Shown here one piece after another: positions 1-6,927 of a stretch of 10,233 nt of DNA (its first letter is position 1; each line of letters opens with the position of its first letter). The notes beneath the pieces were generated by a model that was not told the DNA's origin, did no database searches, and saw nothing but the letters and a program-made list of their open reading frames with translations. The position numbers and the translations under genes were made by a program. This DNA comes from Synergistaceae bacterium (GTDB lineage Bacteria; Synergistota; Synergistia; Synergistales; Synergistaceae): positions 1-10,233 of the forward strand of contig JAQVPO010000023.1 in assembly GCA_028702015.1 (NCBI GenBank). The letters run 5' to 3'.

Positions 1-2
1 CC

Positions 3-551
3 TTCCGTGAAGAATTGAGCGACTATCTGGCAGAGATCAATAAAGCAGGTATGACAATAATAATGGTGACCCATAATTTCGGGGAAGTTCTCTCTCTAGG
101 GAGCCGCGTCGCTGTAATTACTGACGGATCGTTACAGCAGATCGGCGACGTCAGGACTGTTTTCCGTGAACCTGCAAACAGGCAGGTCGCTGAATTCGTA
201 GGAATGAAAAACATTATTGAATGCAGGATAAACGATAACAAAGCATTTGTTGAGGGACATCCTGAGGTCATAGATATAAACAGCAGCATAAGGAAAGAAA
301 AAGGATCTATTGGGATACGCCCCGAAGATATATATGTATCAAAGGACCTCCCCTGTCCCAGCCTGAATACATTTCATGGAAAAACTGTATCACTCGTACC
401 AAGAGGAACGACCTTTGACGTCACTGTCCAGACTGAAAGCGGGCTCAGGCTCACAGCAAGCGTGCTTTCATCAGTGCTTGTGTCAGGAAACATACGTTCA
501 GGTGAAGAATGCTGGATAAACTTCAATACTGAGTCTGTCCACGTTTTTTAA
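3..551 (+). CDS. ABC transporter ATP-binding protein, C-terminal part (tungstate/molybdate type), truncated by window edge
   Basis: This is the C-terminal part of an ABC transporter ATPase; the reading frame is open to the window edge, so the true start and the Walker A, signature and Walker B motifs lie upstream. The stretch TIIMVTHNF contains the switch (H-loop) histidine that follows the D-loop in ABC ATPases. The ...VFREPANRQVAEFVGMKN segment is the usual end of the nucleotide-binding domain in ModC/WtpC/PotA-like proteins. The last ~75 residues (from GSIGIRPEDI onward) look like a TOBE-type domain, which in ModC/WtpC senses or binds the oxyanion. The TTG at base 15 is internal and not a real start. 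The gene ends 34 bp before wtpA, so the two are very probably one operon. The assignment to tungstate/molybdate rests on that neighbour; the permease gene is presumably upstream. Confidence 0.88.
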   Translation, partial: FREELSDYLAEINKAGMTIIMVTHNFGEVLSLGSRVAVITDGSLQQIGDVRTVFREPANRQVAEFVGMKNIIECRINDNKAFVEGHPEVIDINSSIRKEKGSIGIRPEDIYVSKDLPCPSLNTFHGKTVSLVPRGTTFDVTVQTESGLRLTASVLSSVLVSGNIRSGEECWINFNTESVHVF

Positions 552-585
552 TAGTTCAACAAAATATAACGGAGGTGTTTTTGTT

Positions 586-1548
586 ATGTGCAACACAAAA
601 GCTTTACAAAAGTTCTTAATAGTTGTTTCTGCAGTACTGATGACAGCAGCCTTTGCTGGCGGAGCGCTCGCTGCAGAGAAGATCACTGTCTATCATGCAG
701 GAAGCCTTTCTGCCCCCATGGCAAAGATCGAAGCTCTTTATGAAGCAGCAAATCCTGGCGTGGATGTTCTTAGGGAATCCGGCGGCAGCGCAGCTCTCGC
801 TCGCAAGATCACAGATCTTGGCGGAGCATGCGATGTATTCCTATCTGCCGACTACATGGTAATTGAGAAACTGCTTCGTCCGGCAGGCGCAGACTGGAAT
901 GTCACTTTTGCCAGCAACGCCATTGTTCTCATGTACGGTCCTAAATCAAAATACAAAGATGAGATCAACGCAAAGAACTGGACAAAAGTCATGATGAGGC
1001 CGGATGTCAATTGGGGACATTCCGAACCGGATGCAGACCCATGCGGATACAGAAGTCTACTTGTTTTACAGCTGGCAGAGAAACATTACGGAGACAAGGG
1101 ACTCTATGAGCGCGCTATGAAGGATCCGCAGAGAGCGGTACGCCAGAAGGCTATCGAACTTGTGGCAATGGTAGAAAGCGGAACAATGGACTACGCTTTC
1201 GAATACAAATCCGTCGCAGTTCAGCATAAACTCAACTATGTCGAACTTCCAAAGGAAATAAACCTTATGGATCCCGCAAATAAAACAAAATATGAAACAG
1301 TCTCAATCGAGCTGGCAGGCAAGGAACCCGGCAAAAAAATAACAGTAAAGGGTGAACCTATCGTTTACGGACTTACCATACCCAAGACAGCACCGCACAG
1401 CAAAGGTGCTGTAGACTTCGTGAAATTCGTTCTTGACCCGAAGGGCGGGCTCCCTGTGTTCCAGAGCATGGGGCAGGATGTCGTAGGACCAAGCTCATTT
1501 GGCAATGCCGGCAATATTCCGGCAGAGATCAAGCCACTTCTTAAATAG
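586..1548 (+). CDS. wtpA: tungstate/molybdate ABC transporter substrate-binding protein (WtpA-type)
   Basis: The 320-aa product starts with a Sec signal peptide (basic MCNTKALQK, a hydrophobic run to about residue 24, cleavage probably after ALA-A near residue 30). No lipobox cysteine is evident, so it may be anchored otherwise or be periplasmic. The mature protein begins with VYHAGSLS (residues 35-42), followed by SGGSAA (65-70), DADPCGYR (149-156) and YAFEYKSVA (203-211). These are hallmarks of the WtpA/archaeal ModA family, where Asp and Glu carboxylates complete an octahedral site around tungstate or molybdate; Asp151 and Glu206 are the likely equivalents. It would capture WO4/MoO4 outside the membrane and deliver it to the permease. 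GGAGG at 571-575 precedes the ATG. The ATPase gene lies before rather than after it, unlike the common wtpA-B-C order. Molybdate versus tungstate specificity cannot be read from sequence. Confidence 0.88.
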   Translation: MCNTKALQKFLIVVSAVLMTAAFAGGALAAEKITVYHAGSLSAPMAKIEALYEAANPGVDVLRESGGSAALARKITDLGGACDVFLSADYMVIEKLLRPAGADWNVTFASNAIVLMYGPKSKYKDEINAKNWTKVMMRPDVNWGHSEPDADPCGYRSLLVLQLAEKHYGDKGLYERAMKDPQRAVRQKAIELVAMVESGTMDYAFEYKSVAVQHKLNYVELPKEINLMDPANKTKYETVSIELAGKEPGKKITVKGEPIVYGLTIPKTAPHSKGAVDFVKFVLDPKGGLPVFQSMGQDVVGPSSFGNAGNIPAEIKPLLK

Positions 1549-1557
1549 CCTTCTATG

Positions 1558-1592
1558 AAAATAGAGACCTGACTCTGTCAGGTCTCTATTTT
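1558..1592. terminator. perfect 16-bp hairpin terminator between convergent genes
   Basis: Bases 1558-1573 and 1577-1592 are exact reverse complements (16 bp) around a TCT loop. The stem has a GC-rich core (GACCTGAC) with A-rich and T-rich ends, so it yields a U-run on either strand. It starts 9 bp after the wtpA stop and lies 40 bp from the end of the facing MalY/PatB gene, so it probably works as a bidirectional Rho-independent terminator. Confidence 0.92.
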
Positions 1593-1631
1593 ATCCTCCT
1601 GCTGAAGAACGGAGCTTCCCCTCCTGATTTT

Positions 1632-2813
1632 CTAGCAGGCTTCCTTTCTGGCAAGAGCAGCTGCAATCATTTCCAGCCCCTCAGTGAGCTGTTTTCTTGT
1701 AGTTCCTACATTAAGCCGGGCAAAACCAGATCCTTCTTCCCCAAAATCCATTCCGTCATTCAGAGCGACCCTGGCCTCCCGGACTAAAAATTCTTTCAGT
1801 GCCTTAGCGTCAAAGCCATATCCCCGAAAATCTATCCAGAAAATGTATGTCCCCTCCGGATGGTCAAGCTTTGCCTTAGGCATACGTTCCTTTATAAATT
1901 TTTCGGCATAGTCCCTGTTGCCCTCCAGATAGGCAACCATCTCATCTGCCCAATCAGCACACTTGCTGTAAGCAGCTTCCATTGCGGCCAGCCCTATTGC
2001 GTTGAGCCTTGAGAGGTGGAACCTGACAAGGACGGACTTGTACTGCTCCATCAAACAATGATCAGGTATTATTGCTACTGATGATGAAAGCCCGGCAAGA
2101 TTGAATGTTTTGCTAGGAGCAATGAAGGTCACTGTGCGCTTGCCCATATTCGGAAGACTGGCAAAACATGTGTGAATGGCATCGCTGTACACGATGTCCT
2201 GGTGGATCTCATCCGCAAGGATAAGCATATCTCTGCGCTCCGCAAGTTCGGCAAGTTTTTCCAGTTCAGCTTTAGTCCATACACGGGAAACGGGGTTATG
2301 GGGACTGCATAGTATAAGTGTACGGCATGTTGGGGTCACAAGTTTTTCAAGGCCTTCAATATCCATTACGAATCTCCCGCCCGCACGCTTAAGGGGGTTT
2401 CTGACAATATGCCGGCCTGATGTCCCAATGATCTCGTAAAACGGAGGATATACCGGAGTCTGGATCATGATACCGTCACCAGGTTTAGTATATGCCTCAA
2501 TAGCAAAGGCAAGTCCGCCGACAACACCAGGGGCCCAGCTTACCGCACTCCTGTCAATATCCCATCCATGGCGGGTCTTTTCCCAGTTCAGAACCGATTC
2601 AACGAGGCTCTCCTTTACCACAGGGTAACCAAGCACGCCATGCCGGAGTTTATCCTCTATCGCCGAGATTACCTCGGGCGGGGATTTGAAATCCATGTCA
2701 GCCACCCAGTAGGGCAGAAGGTCGGGATCTCCGAAACGTTCTCCCATAAGATCCCATTTCATCGAGCTTGTCCCGCGGCGCTCGATATATGTATCAAAAT
2801 CGTACTTACCCAT
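1632..2813 (-). CDS. MalY/PatB-family PLP-dependent C-S lyase / aminotransferase
   Basis: This is a 393-aa fold-type I PLP enzyme of the MalY/PatB family, which cleaves cystathionine or cysteine by beta-elimination to release homocysteine or sulfide, pyruvate and ammonia; some members act as aminotransferases. Motifs in order: N-terminal YDFDTYIERRGTSSMKWD (4-21), WVADMDF (36-42), Tyr123 in PVYPPFY, SPHNPVSRVW (170-179) with Asn173, LADEIHQD (199-206) with Asp201 contacting the pyridine nitrogen, and SKTFNLAGL (234-242) with the Schiff-base Lys235. FARLNVG near the C-terminus supplies the carboxylate-binding Arg. In SPHNPVSRVW the glycine of the usual NPxG motif is serine, which is unusual. 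The start at 2813 is chosen because AGGAGG (2821-2826) sits at 7-nt spacing and the family begins this way; the frame stays open 39 codons further without a good ribosome site. It may serve sulfur metabolism with the cys genes further on. The exact substrate is not determinable. Confidence 0.88.
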   Translation of the reverse strand: MGKYDFDTYIERRGTSSMKWDLMGERFGDPDLLPYWVADMDFKSPPEVISAIEDKLRHGVLGYPVVKESLVESVLNWEKTRHGWDIDRSAVSWAPGVVGGLAFAIEAYTKPGDGIMIQTPVYPPFYEIIGTSGRHIVRNPLKRAGGRFVMDIEGLEKLVTPTCRTLILCSPHNPVSRVWTKAELEKLAELAERRDMLILADEIHQDIVYSDAIHTCFASLPNMGKRTVTFIAPSKTFNLAGLSSSVAIIPDHCLMEQYKSVLVRFHLSRLNAIGLAAMEAAYSKCADWADEMVAYLEGNRDYAEKFIKERMPKAKLDHPEGTYIFWIDFRGYGFDAKALKEFLVREARVALNDGMDFGEEGSGFARLNVGTTRKQLTEGLEMIAAALARKEAC

Positions 2814-2820
2814 CAAAAAA

Positions 2821-2826
2821 CCTCCT
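2821..2826 (-). promoter_or_regulatory. Shine-Dalgarno AGGAGG fixing the MalY/PatB start
   Basis: On the minus strand AGGAGG is followed by TTTTTTG and then ATG (2813). This decides for the shorter protein starting MGKYDFD over the longer in-frame version starting at 2930. Confidence 0.8.
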
Positions 2827-3309
2827 AATATGTGCTTGTAAGCAATGATATCACTTTCCAACAAAAATCCGATCCAACTTTTATATACATTCATCATAAT
2901 TTCAGCCGTATAATGACAAATAATAAACATCGTTATTTACAGGAAGCATTTTAATCATCCTCAATACAATCTACACTATATCACTGCTTTCCTGCTGTGT
3001 ATGACAACGACTCCGCCGATGTAACGACATATGCGTTCTGAGACAGTAAATATATGGCAACGCAATTTTGAATGATATTAACTGAACCAACATTTCAATT
3101 TCAGGCTAACGCTTTACTGCAATTATTCAGTACCTTTGAACTCAACTGACTCAAGCAAATATCCGTCAGTCAAAATTAACATCACACATCTGCAAATTCA
3201 GAAGGGATTCGACCAATAGATTCGGATAATATGATATCATTCTATTCATATCTATTTTATAGAAAAACATCCTGATCAAAAATCTTTAAAATGGAAGGAT
3301 ATAAGCATA
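2827..3309. other. divergent intergenic region between MalY/PatB and xdhC genes
   Basis: This ~480-bp stretch carries no convincing gene. On the minus strand two weak sigma-A-like pairs could drive the MalY/PatB gene: TTGTCA (3002-3007) with TGATAT (2978-2983) at 18 bp, and TTGTCA (2914-2919) with TATGAT (2893-2898) at 15 bp. Between them lies a 15-codon ORF (2902-2949, minus, starting MLPVNNDVYY) with a GAGG-like ribosome site. A 19-codon ORF (3123-3182, minus, ending ESVEFKGTE) looks vaguely protein-like and could be a gene remnant, but it is too short to judge. ATGATATCA occurs at 2845-2853. The long untranslated or leader region is unexplained. Confidence 0.5.
3208..3240 (+). promoter_or_regulatory. 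candidate xdhC promoter overlapping a 10-bp palindrome
   Basis: TTCGAC (3208-3213), a 16-bp spacer and TATGAT (3230-3235) form a reasonable sigma-A promoter about 70 bp before the xdhC start. The -10 box overlaps the perfect palindrome ATGATATCAT (3231-3240), a possible operator. This is inference from consensus matching only. Confidence 0.4.
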
Positions 3310-4395
3310 ATGATTGCAACCGAAGAAATATATCGAAGTGTTCTTAGAGAAATAGATGCAGGAAACAAAGTTGTCGTTACAACAGTTATTGACAGGCATT
3401 CAAAAATTGTATGCTCCCCCCATAAAATAATCCACACGGAAAAGGATCTGAATGAAAAACCAAACCAGAATGATGTCAGGCCAGACATATCTTTGAAAGC
3501 ATTAAGGAGCGGCAGGCTGCAGTTTGCCATAGCTGACGACGGATGCATATACATGTCAGAACCGTACTTTCCAGGATCACGTCTTGTTATTTTGGGAGGC
3601 GGCCACATCGCAAAACCTCTGGCTGATTTTAGCTCAAAATGTGGTTTTTCAGTCTATGTAACAGACGATAGACCCTCTTTTGCAAACATCCGGCGTTTTC
3701 CAGATGCAAAAAAAGTAATATGTGAGAGCTTTGATCGCTGTTTTTCGTTACTTAATATCAATAGTTCTTCATTTGTTGTTATAATCACAAGAGGCCATCG
3801 TCATGACATCGAATGCCTGAGGCAGATTTTGAATTATCAGACAGCATATACAGGAATGATAGGATCAAAACGGAGGGTCGCAGCAGTCAAAAAACAGTTA
3901 ATTAACGAGGGTTTCTCCGAGGAAAAGCTTAATACTGTTAAAGCGCCGATAGGCCTGGACATAGGTGCCATTACTCCTGAAGAAATTGCCGTTTCAATAT
4001 TATCAGAGGCAATAATGTACAAACGAAGGTATTCTGATAGCGAGTGGTCTGAACTTGACCTTGAAGTACTTGAAGATCTATCAGCATTTAAGGATGATCC
4101 GCGCGCAGTTGCGACAATTATTGAGACCCGGGGCTCAGTTCCTCGAAATATCGGAGCCAAAATAACAGTCTATCCATACGGGAAAATAATCGGCAGTATT
4201 GGCGGCGGGTGCAGTGAAGGAGCAATTATTCGGTCTGCATATGATGTAATTAGAACTAATGAACCCAGAATAGAGGAAGTTGACATGAGCGGGGCTGTCG
4301 CAGAAAACAGCGGGATGGTCTGTGGCGGAACCATGAAAGTCCTTATAGAGCCATTGTCGTCTAAATCAGATGATACCAAAGCATTTGAACATTAA
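3310..4395 (+). CDS. XdhC-family molybdenum hydroxylase maturation factor with reversed domain order
   Basis: The 361-aa protein belongs to the XdhC/CoxI family, which binds molybdenum cofactor and helps sulfurate and insert it into xanthine dehydrogenase/aldehyde oxidase-type enzymes. Residues ~91-235 form the Rossmann-like XdhC C-terminal domain: RLVILGGGHIAKPL (91-104), VTDDRPSFAN (117-126), VIITRGHRHD (157-166), TGMIGSKRRV (181-190), APIGLDIGA (212-220) and TPEEIAVSI (222-230). Residues ~265-348 form the XdhC/CoxI domain: VATIIETRGSVPRNIGAKI (267-285), GSIGGGCSEG (295-304) with Cys301, and MVCGGTMKVLIEP (336-348) with Cys338. The usual order is CoxI first, Rossmann second. Here residues 1-90 look like a degenerate CoxI-like segment lacking the GGGC motif. 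An AAGGA-type ribosome site precedes the ATG. No molybdenum hydroxylase gene is in view, but the W/Mo importer lies nearby on the same strand. Confidence 0.86.
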   Translation: MIATEEIYRSVLREIDAGNKVVVTTVIDRHSKIVCSPHKIIHTEKDLNEKPNQNDVRPDISLKALRSGRLQFAIADDGCIYMSEPYFPGSRLVILGGGHIAKPLADFSSKCGFSVYVTDDRPSFANIRRFPDAKKVICESFDRCFSLLNINSSSFVVIITRGHRHDIECLRQILNYQTAYTGMIGSKRRVAAVKKQLINEGFSEEKLNTVKAPIGLDIGAITPEEIAVSILSEAIMYKRRYSDSEWSELDLEVLEDLSAFKDDPRAVATIIETRGSVPRNIGAKITVYPYGKIIGSIGGGCSEGAIIRSAYDVIRTNEPRIEEVDMSGAVAENSGMVCGGTMKVLIEPLSSKSDDTKAFEH

Positions 4396-4433
4396 AAGGC
4401 AATATCTTGATCCGATTGTCAAATAAAGAGAAA

Positions 4434-4520
4434 TTGCACAGGACTTAGGGCTGTTTATATGGACATACTTCTGTAAATATATCTCTGTAATATTGGCAAT
4501 TATTCAAAGCAAATTGCTTT
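4434..4520 (+). promoter_or_regulatory. candidate promoter and operator palindromes upstream of the Rrf2 regulator
   Basis: TTGCAC (4434-4439) with TATATG after a 16-bp spacer resembles a sigma-A promoter. Downstream are two short palindromes, ATTG-G-CAAT (4492-4500) and AAAGCAA-A-TTGCTTT (4506-4520, perfect 7-bp arms), 29 bp before the regulator's start. Rrf2 proteins bind short inverted repeats and often autoregulate, so these are operator candidates. No clear terminator for xdhC is visible in 4396-4433, so read-through from xdhC is possible. Confidence 0.35.
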
Positions 4521-4548
4521 ACTCAAAATAAAGAATAGGCGGTGCAAT

Positions 4549-5001
4549 ATGAAAATATCAACAAGGGGCCGTTATGCCTTAAGGCTGATGCTTGATCTTG
4601 CATTAAACAACCCCGACCAGTATATAACAATAAAGAGCATTGCAGAAAGGCAGGAGATATCAAATAAATATCTGGAACAGATCATTACTGTCCTCAGCCG
4701 TGCCGGATATGTAAAAAGCATCAGGGGAGCGCAAGGAGGATATAAATTGTCACGCCCTGCAGAGGAATATACCGTTGGCATGATTTTAAGGCTTATTGAG
4801 GGTAGCCTCACCCCGGTTGCATGCATGGATGATGTCCCTAACAATTGCCCCCGCTGCAACAACTGTGTAACTCTGGATGTCTGGAAGAAGCTTAATGACG
4901 CAATAAACGGAGTTGTGGACGGCATTACTCTGGCAGATCTCGTAAAACAACACAAAGTAAAGCTCATGTCTGACAAAAATTACTGCGAATATTCCATTTA
5001 A
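4549..5001 (+). CDS. Rrf2-family transcriptional regulator with cysteine cluster
   Basis: The 150-aa product has the Rrf2 winged-helix fold throughout: MKISTRGRYALRLMLDLAL (1-19), the recognition region IKSIAERQEISNKYLEQI (28-45), the wing SIRGAQGGYKLSRP (57-70) and VGMILRLIEG (76-85). A cysteine cluster follows: Cys92, Cys100, Cys103 and Cys106. IscR and NsrR members bind an Fe-S cluster with three cysteines in this region; CymR-type members regulate cysteine biosynthesis and lack them. The spacing here is not the exact IscR C-x5-C-x7-C pattern, so metal or cluster binding is inference. Its position, convergent with the cysK operon, makes that operon a plausible target, sensing iron-sulfur or cysteine status. 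The ribosome site is a weak AGGCGGTG (4537-4544). IscR-like iron-sulfur regulation versus CymR-like sulfur regulation cannot be separated here. Confidence 0.88.
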   Translation: MKISTRGRYALRLMLDLALNNPDQYITIKSIAERQEISNKYLEQIITVLSRAGYVKSIRGAQGGYKLSRPAEEYTVGMILRLIEGSLTPVACMDDVPNNCPRCNNCVTLDVWKKLNDAINGVVDGITLADLVKQHKVKLMSDKNYCEYSI

Positions 5002-5257
5002 TTAAACGGTCAAAGGTCTTAGAGGAAAACTGGCCCCATCTATTTAAAATGCCATTCGATATTTCCTCGGCGGAGATAATTTTTCATCCCTAACGTGTCA
5101 CCCATGAAAGAAAAGACCTCATCGCAATGCGATGCCCAAAACATTACAACCCTGAGTTTTATCCCGTTCCTGGCAGCTACAGTTTATGCAGGATACTCCT
5201 ATTACTTCCTAATTTCAGAGCATGATCATGCAAATTTAATAATTTAGAGAAGAAATA
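5002..5257. other. intergenic region after the Rrf2 gene
   Basis: About 250 bp between convergent genes. It holds one 47-codon ORF without a ribosome site (listed separately) and a tiny CATCGC/GCGATG hairpin (5120-5134). I see no strong terminator for the Rrf2 gene and no RNA gene. An outer inverted repeat, ATTTAGAGAA (5242-5251) with TTCTCTAAAT (5313-5322), surrounds the cysK terminator. Confidence 0.45.
5104..5247 (+). CDS. doubtful 47-aa ORF with one hydrophobic segment
   Basis: An ATG ORF of 47 codons ending in TAG. Residues ~17-37 (LSFIPFLAATVYAGYSYYFLI) could form one membrane helix, flanked by a polar N-terminus and a His/Asp-containing tail. No Shine-Dalgarno sequence precedes the ATG or the in-frame GTG three codons upstream (5095), and the 3' end runs into the inverted repeat around the cysK terminator. 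I do not recognise it. It may be a chance ORF or a remnant. Confidence 0.15.
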   Translation: MKEKTSSQCDAQNITTLSFIPFLAATVYAGYSYYFLISEHDHANLII

Positions 5258-5294
5258 AAAGAGCCTTTAGATTACGTTTTTCGCCAGGCTCTTT
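5258..5294 (-). terminator. Rho-independent terminator of the cys operon
   Basis: AAAGAGCCT (5258-5266) and AGGCTCTTT (5286-5294) form a 9-bp stem. On the minus strand the stem is followed by a T-rich tract (TTTATTTCTTC). It lies about 40 bp after the cysK stop. A second, outer 10-bp inverted repeat (5242-5251 with 5313-5322) encloses it. Confidence 0.75.
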
Positions 5295-5335
5295 CATGCT
5301 TTCGCTAATAATTTCTCTAAATAAAAATATTATTG

Positions 5336-6268
5336 TCATGCAAACTCGGGAGTAGACAAATAACGTTCTCCTGTGTCCGCCAAAAGCACAACGATATTCT
5401 TTCCCCTGTTCTCAGAACGTTTCGCCAACTGTATAGCAGCCCATACTGCCGCTCCGGATGATATCCCTATAAGAAATCCTTCTGTCCTTCCTATCGCATT
5501 TCCAGCAGTAAACGCATCCTCATTTTTTACTGCGATGATCTCATCATACACAGATGTATTGAGAATTTTAGGAACAAAGCCGGCACCGATCCCCTGAATC
5601 TTGTGCGGTCCAGATGTGCCTTCTGACAGTACGGGAGAAGCCGCCGGCTCAACCGCTATTATTTTAATTTCCGCCTTTTTTGTTTTCAAATATTCCCCGA
5701 CACCTGTTATAGTTCCCCCTGTACCGATCCCCGCAACAAAGATATCTATTTTCCCATCTGTATCTTCCCATATCTCAACTCCGGTTGCTCTTTTGTGTAT
5801 CTCTGGGTTGACAGGGTTATCAAATTGCCTTGGCATAAAACTCCCCGGAGTCCCTGCGGCAATTTCCTCCGCTTTCTCAATTGCTCTTTTCATTCCCTTG
5901 CTGCCATCGGTCAAAACAACTTCAGCTCCATATGCCTTAAGCAGATTTCTGCGTTCAATACTCATAGTGTCAGGCATAGTCAGTATTATTTTATAACCGC
6001 GCGAGGCAGCAACAGAGGCAAGGCCTATCCCTGTATTCCCGCTCGTAGGTTCTATGATCACGGAATCCTGCTTTAAAAGACCCTTATTCTCCGCATCGTC
6101 TATCATTGCTTTTGCAATCCTGTCCTTTACGCTTCCTGTCGGGTTGAAATACTCTAGTTTAGCCCAAATAGTAGCTTGAAGCCCCAGACTTTTCTCTGTA
6201 TTCGTTAGTTCAATTAAAGGGGTTTGTCCAATCAGATCCGTAATTTTTTTCGCAATTTTGCTCATCAT
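5336..6268 (-). CDS. cysK: cysteine synthase (O-acetylserine sulfhydrylase)
   Basis: The 310-aa product makes L-cysteine from O-acetylserine and sulfide in the cytoplasm using PLP (fold type II). Motifs: IGQTPLIEL (13-21), NPTGSVKDR (42-50) with the PLP lysine Lys48, [11 protein letters not shown] (74-84, substrate loop), [10 protein letters not shown] (146-155), [10 protein letters not shown] (180-189, phosphate loop), and GISSGAA (268-274) with Ser270. The C-terminus [14 protein letters not shown] (296-309) is typical of CysK. Length matches the family. A perfect Shine-Dalgarno, AAAGGAG, immediately follows the stop codon of the upstream sulfhydrylase gene and is only a few bases from the ATG; the tandem ATGATG leaves the first or second codon possible. 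Translation is therefore probably coupled to the upstream gene, so the frameshift there could reduce CysK. CysK versus CysM-like thiosulfate use is not separated beyond the motif match. Confidence 0.95.
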   Translation of the reverse strand: MMSKIAKKITDLIGQTPLIELTNTEKSLGLQATIWAKLEYFNPTGSVKDRIAKAMIDDAENKGLLKQDSVIIEPTSGNTGIGLASVAASRGYKIILTMPDTMSIERRNLLKAYGAEVVLTDGSKGMKRAIEKAEEIAAGTPGSFMPRQFDNPVNPEIHKRATGVEIWEDTDGKIDIFVAGIGTGGTITGVGEYLKTKKAEIKIIAVEPAASPVLSEGTSGPHKIQGIGAGFVPKILNTSVYDEIIAVKNEDAFTAGNAIGRTEGFLIGISSGAAVWAAIQLAKRSENRGKNIVVLLADTGERYLSTPEFA

Positions 6269-6873
6269 TTTTTATCTCCTTTCATCTGAACGCCTGTTCG
6301 AGATCTTCAATAATATCACTGATATGCTCTGTTCCAATTGACAGCCTGACCGTATTGGGCTTAATCCCTGAAGTGATCAATTCCCTGTCAGTAAGCTGGG
6401 AATGGGTAGTGCTTGCAGGATGTATCACTAATGATTTCACATCCGCGACATTGGCCAGAAGTGAAAAAAGCTTAAGGTTATCTATAAAGTTTTTTGCTTC
6501 TTCTGCTCCGCCCTTTATTTCAAAGGTAAATATTGAACCTGCTCCTTTTGGGAAGTATTTCTTATATAATTCGTGCCCCATGTCTGTAGGAAGCGATGGA
6601 TGGTTGACACGTTCCACCTGCGAATGATTAGAAAGATATTCCACTGTTTTCAGCGCATTTTCAACGTGCCTTTCAACCCTCAGGGAAAGTGTCTCCAGGC
6701 CCTGAAGGAAGAGAAATGAGTGAAATGGTGAAATTGCCGCACCTGTGTCTCTAAGCAGTATTGCCCTTATGCCTATTACATAGGCAGCAGGGCCTGCTGC
6801 TTTGGTAAAACTAATCCCATGGTAGCTCGGATTCGGCTCTGTCAAAAATGGAAATTTACCTGATGCTTCCCAG

Positions 6874-6917
6874 TTAAACCTGCCTCCGTCAACAATTAAA
6901 CCTGCCTCCGTCAACAA
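6874..6917. repeat. perfect 2 x 22-bp tandem duplication inside the sulfhydrylase gene
   Basis: Bases 6874-6895 and 6896-6917 are identical (TTAAACCTGC...GTCAACAA). The next bases after copy 2 are TTA, the same three bases that open each copy. This is the microhomology expected for slipped-strand duplication. The 22-bp insertion shifts the frame by one. Confidence 0.97.
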
Positions 6918-6927
6918 TTACTCCTCC
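6915..6927 (-). promoter_or_regulatory. internal Shine-Dalgarno and TTG start for the C-terminal sulfhydrylase half
   Basis: On the minus strand GGAGGAG (6921-6927) is followed by TAA and then TTG (6915-6917). That TTG opens the downstream frame ([16 protein letters not shown]...), giving a possible 211-aa C-terminal polypeptide. Use in vivo is inference. Confidence 0.4.

Noticed and set aside
2814..2930. Longer N-terminus (39 extra codons) for the MalY/PatB protein
   Set aside because: No ribosome site at the upstream ATG, the extra residues do not resemble the family, and AGGAGG sits correctly before the inner ATG at 2813.
2902..2949. 15-codon leader-like ORF upstream of the MalY/PatB gene
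   Set aside because: The ribosome site is only fair and the peptide has no run of regulatory codons; too short to support as a gene.
3123..3182. 19-codon minus-strand ORF ending ESVEFKGTE, looking like a protein C-terminus
   Set aside because: Too short to assign, and a stop codon lies just upstream in frame; possibly a gene remnant but not demonstrable.
3837..4160. 107-aa minus-strand ORF opposite xdhC
   Set aside because: Antisense to the conserved XdhC domains, without a ribosome site or recognisable motifs.
5120..5134. CATCGC-AAT-GCGATG hairpin
   Set aside because: Only 6 bp, not followed by a T-run; no terminator or regulatory role can be argued.
5601..5996. 131-aa plus-strand ORF opposite cysK
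   Set aside because: Antisense shadow of cysK with Ser/Pro/Ile-rich low-complexity composition.
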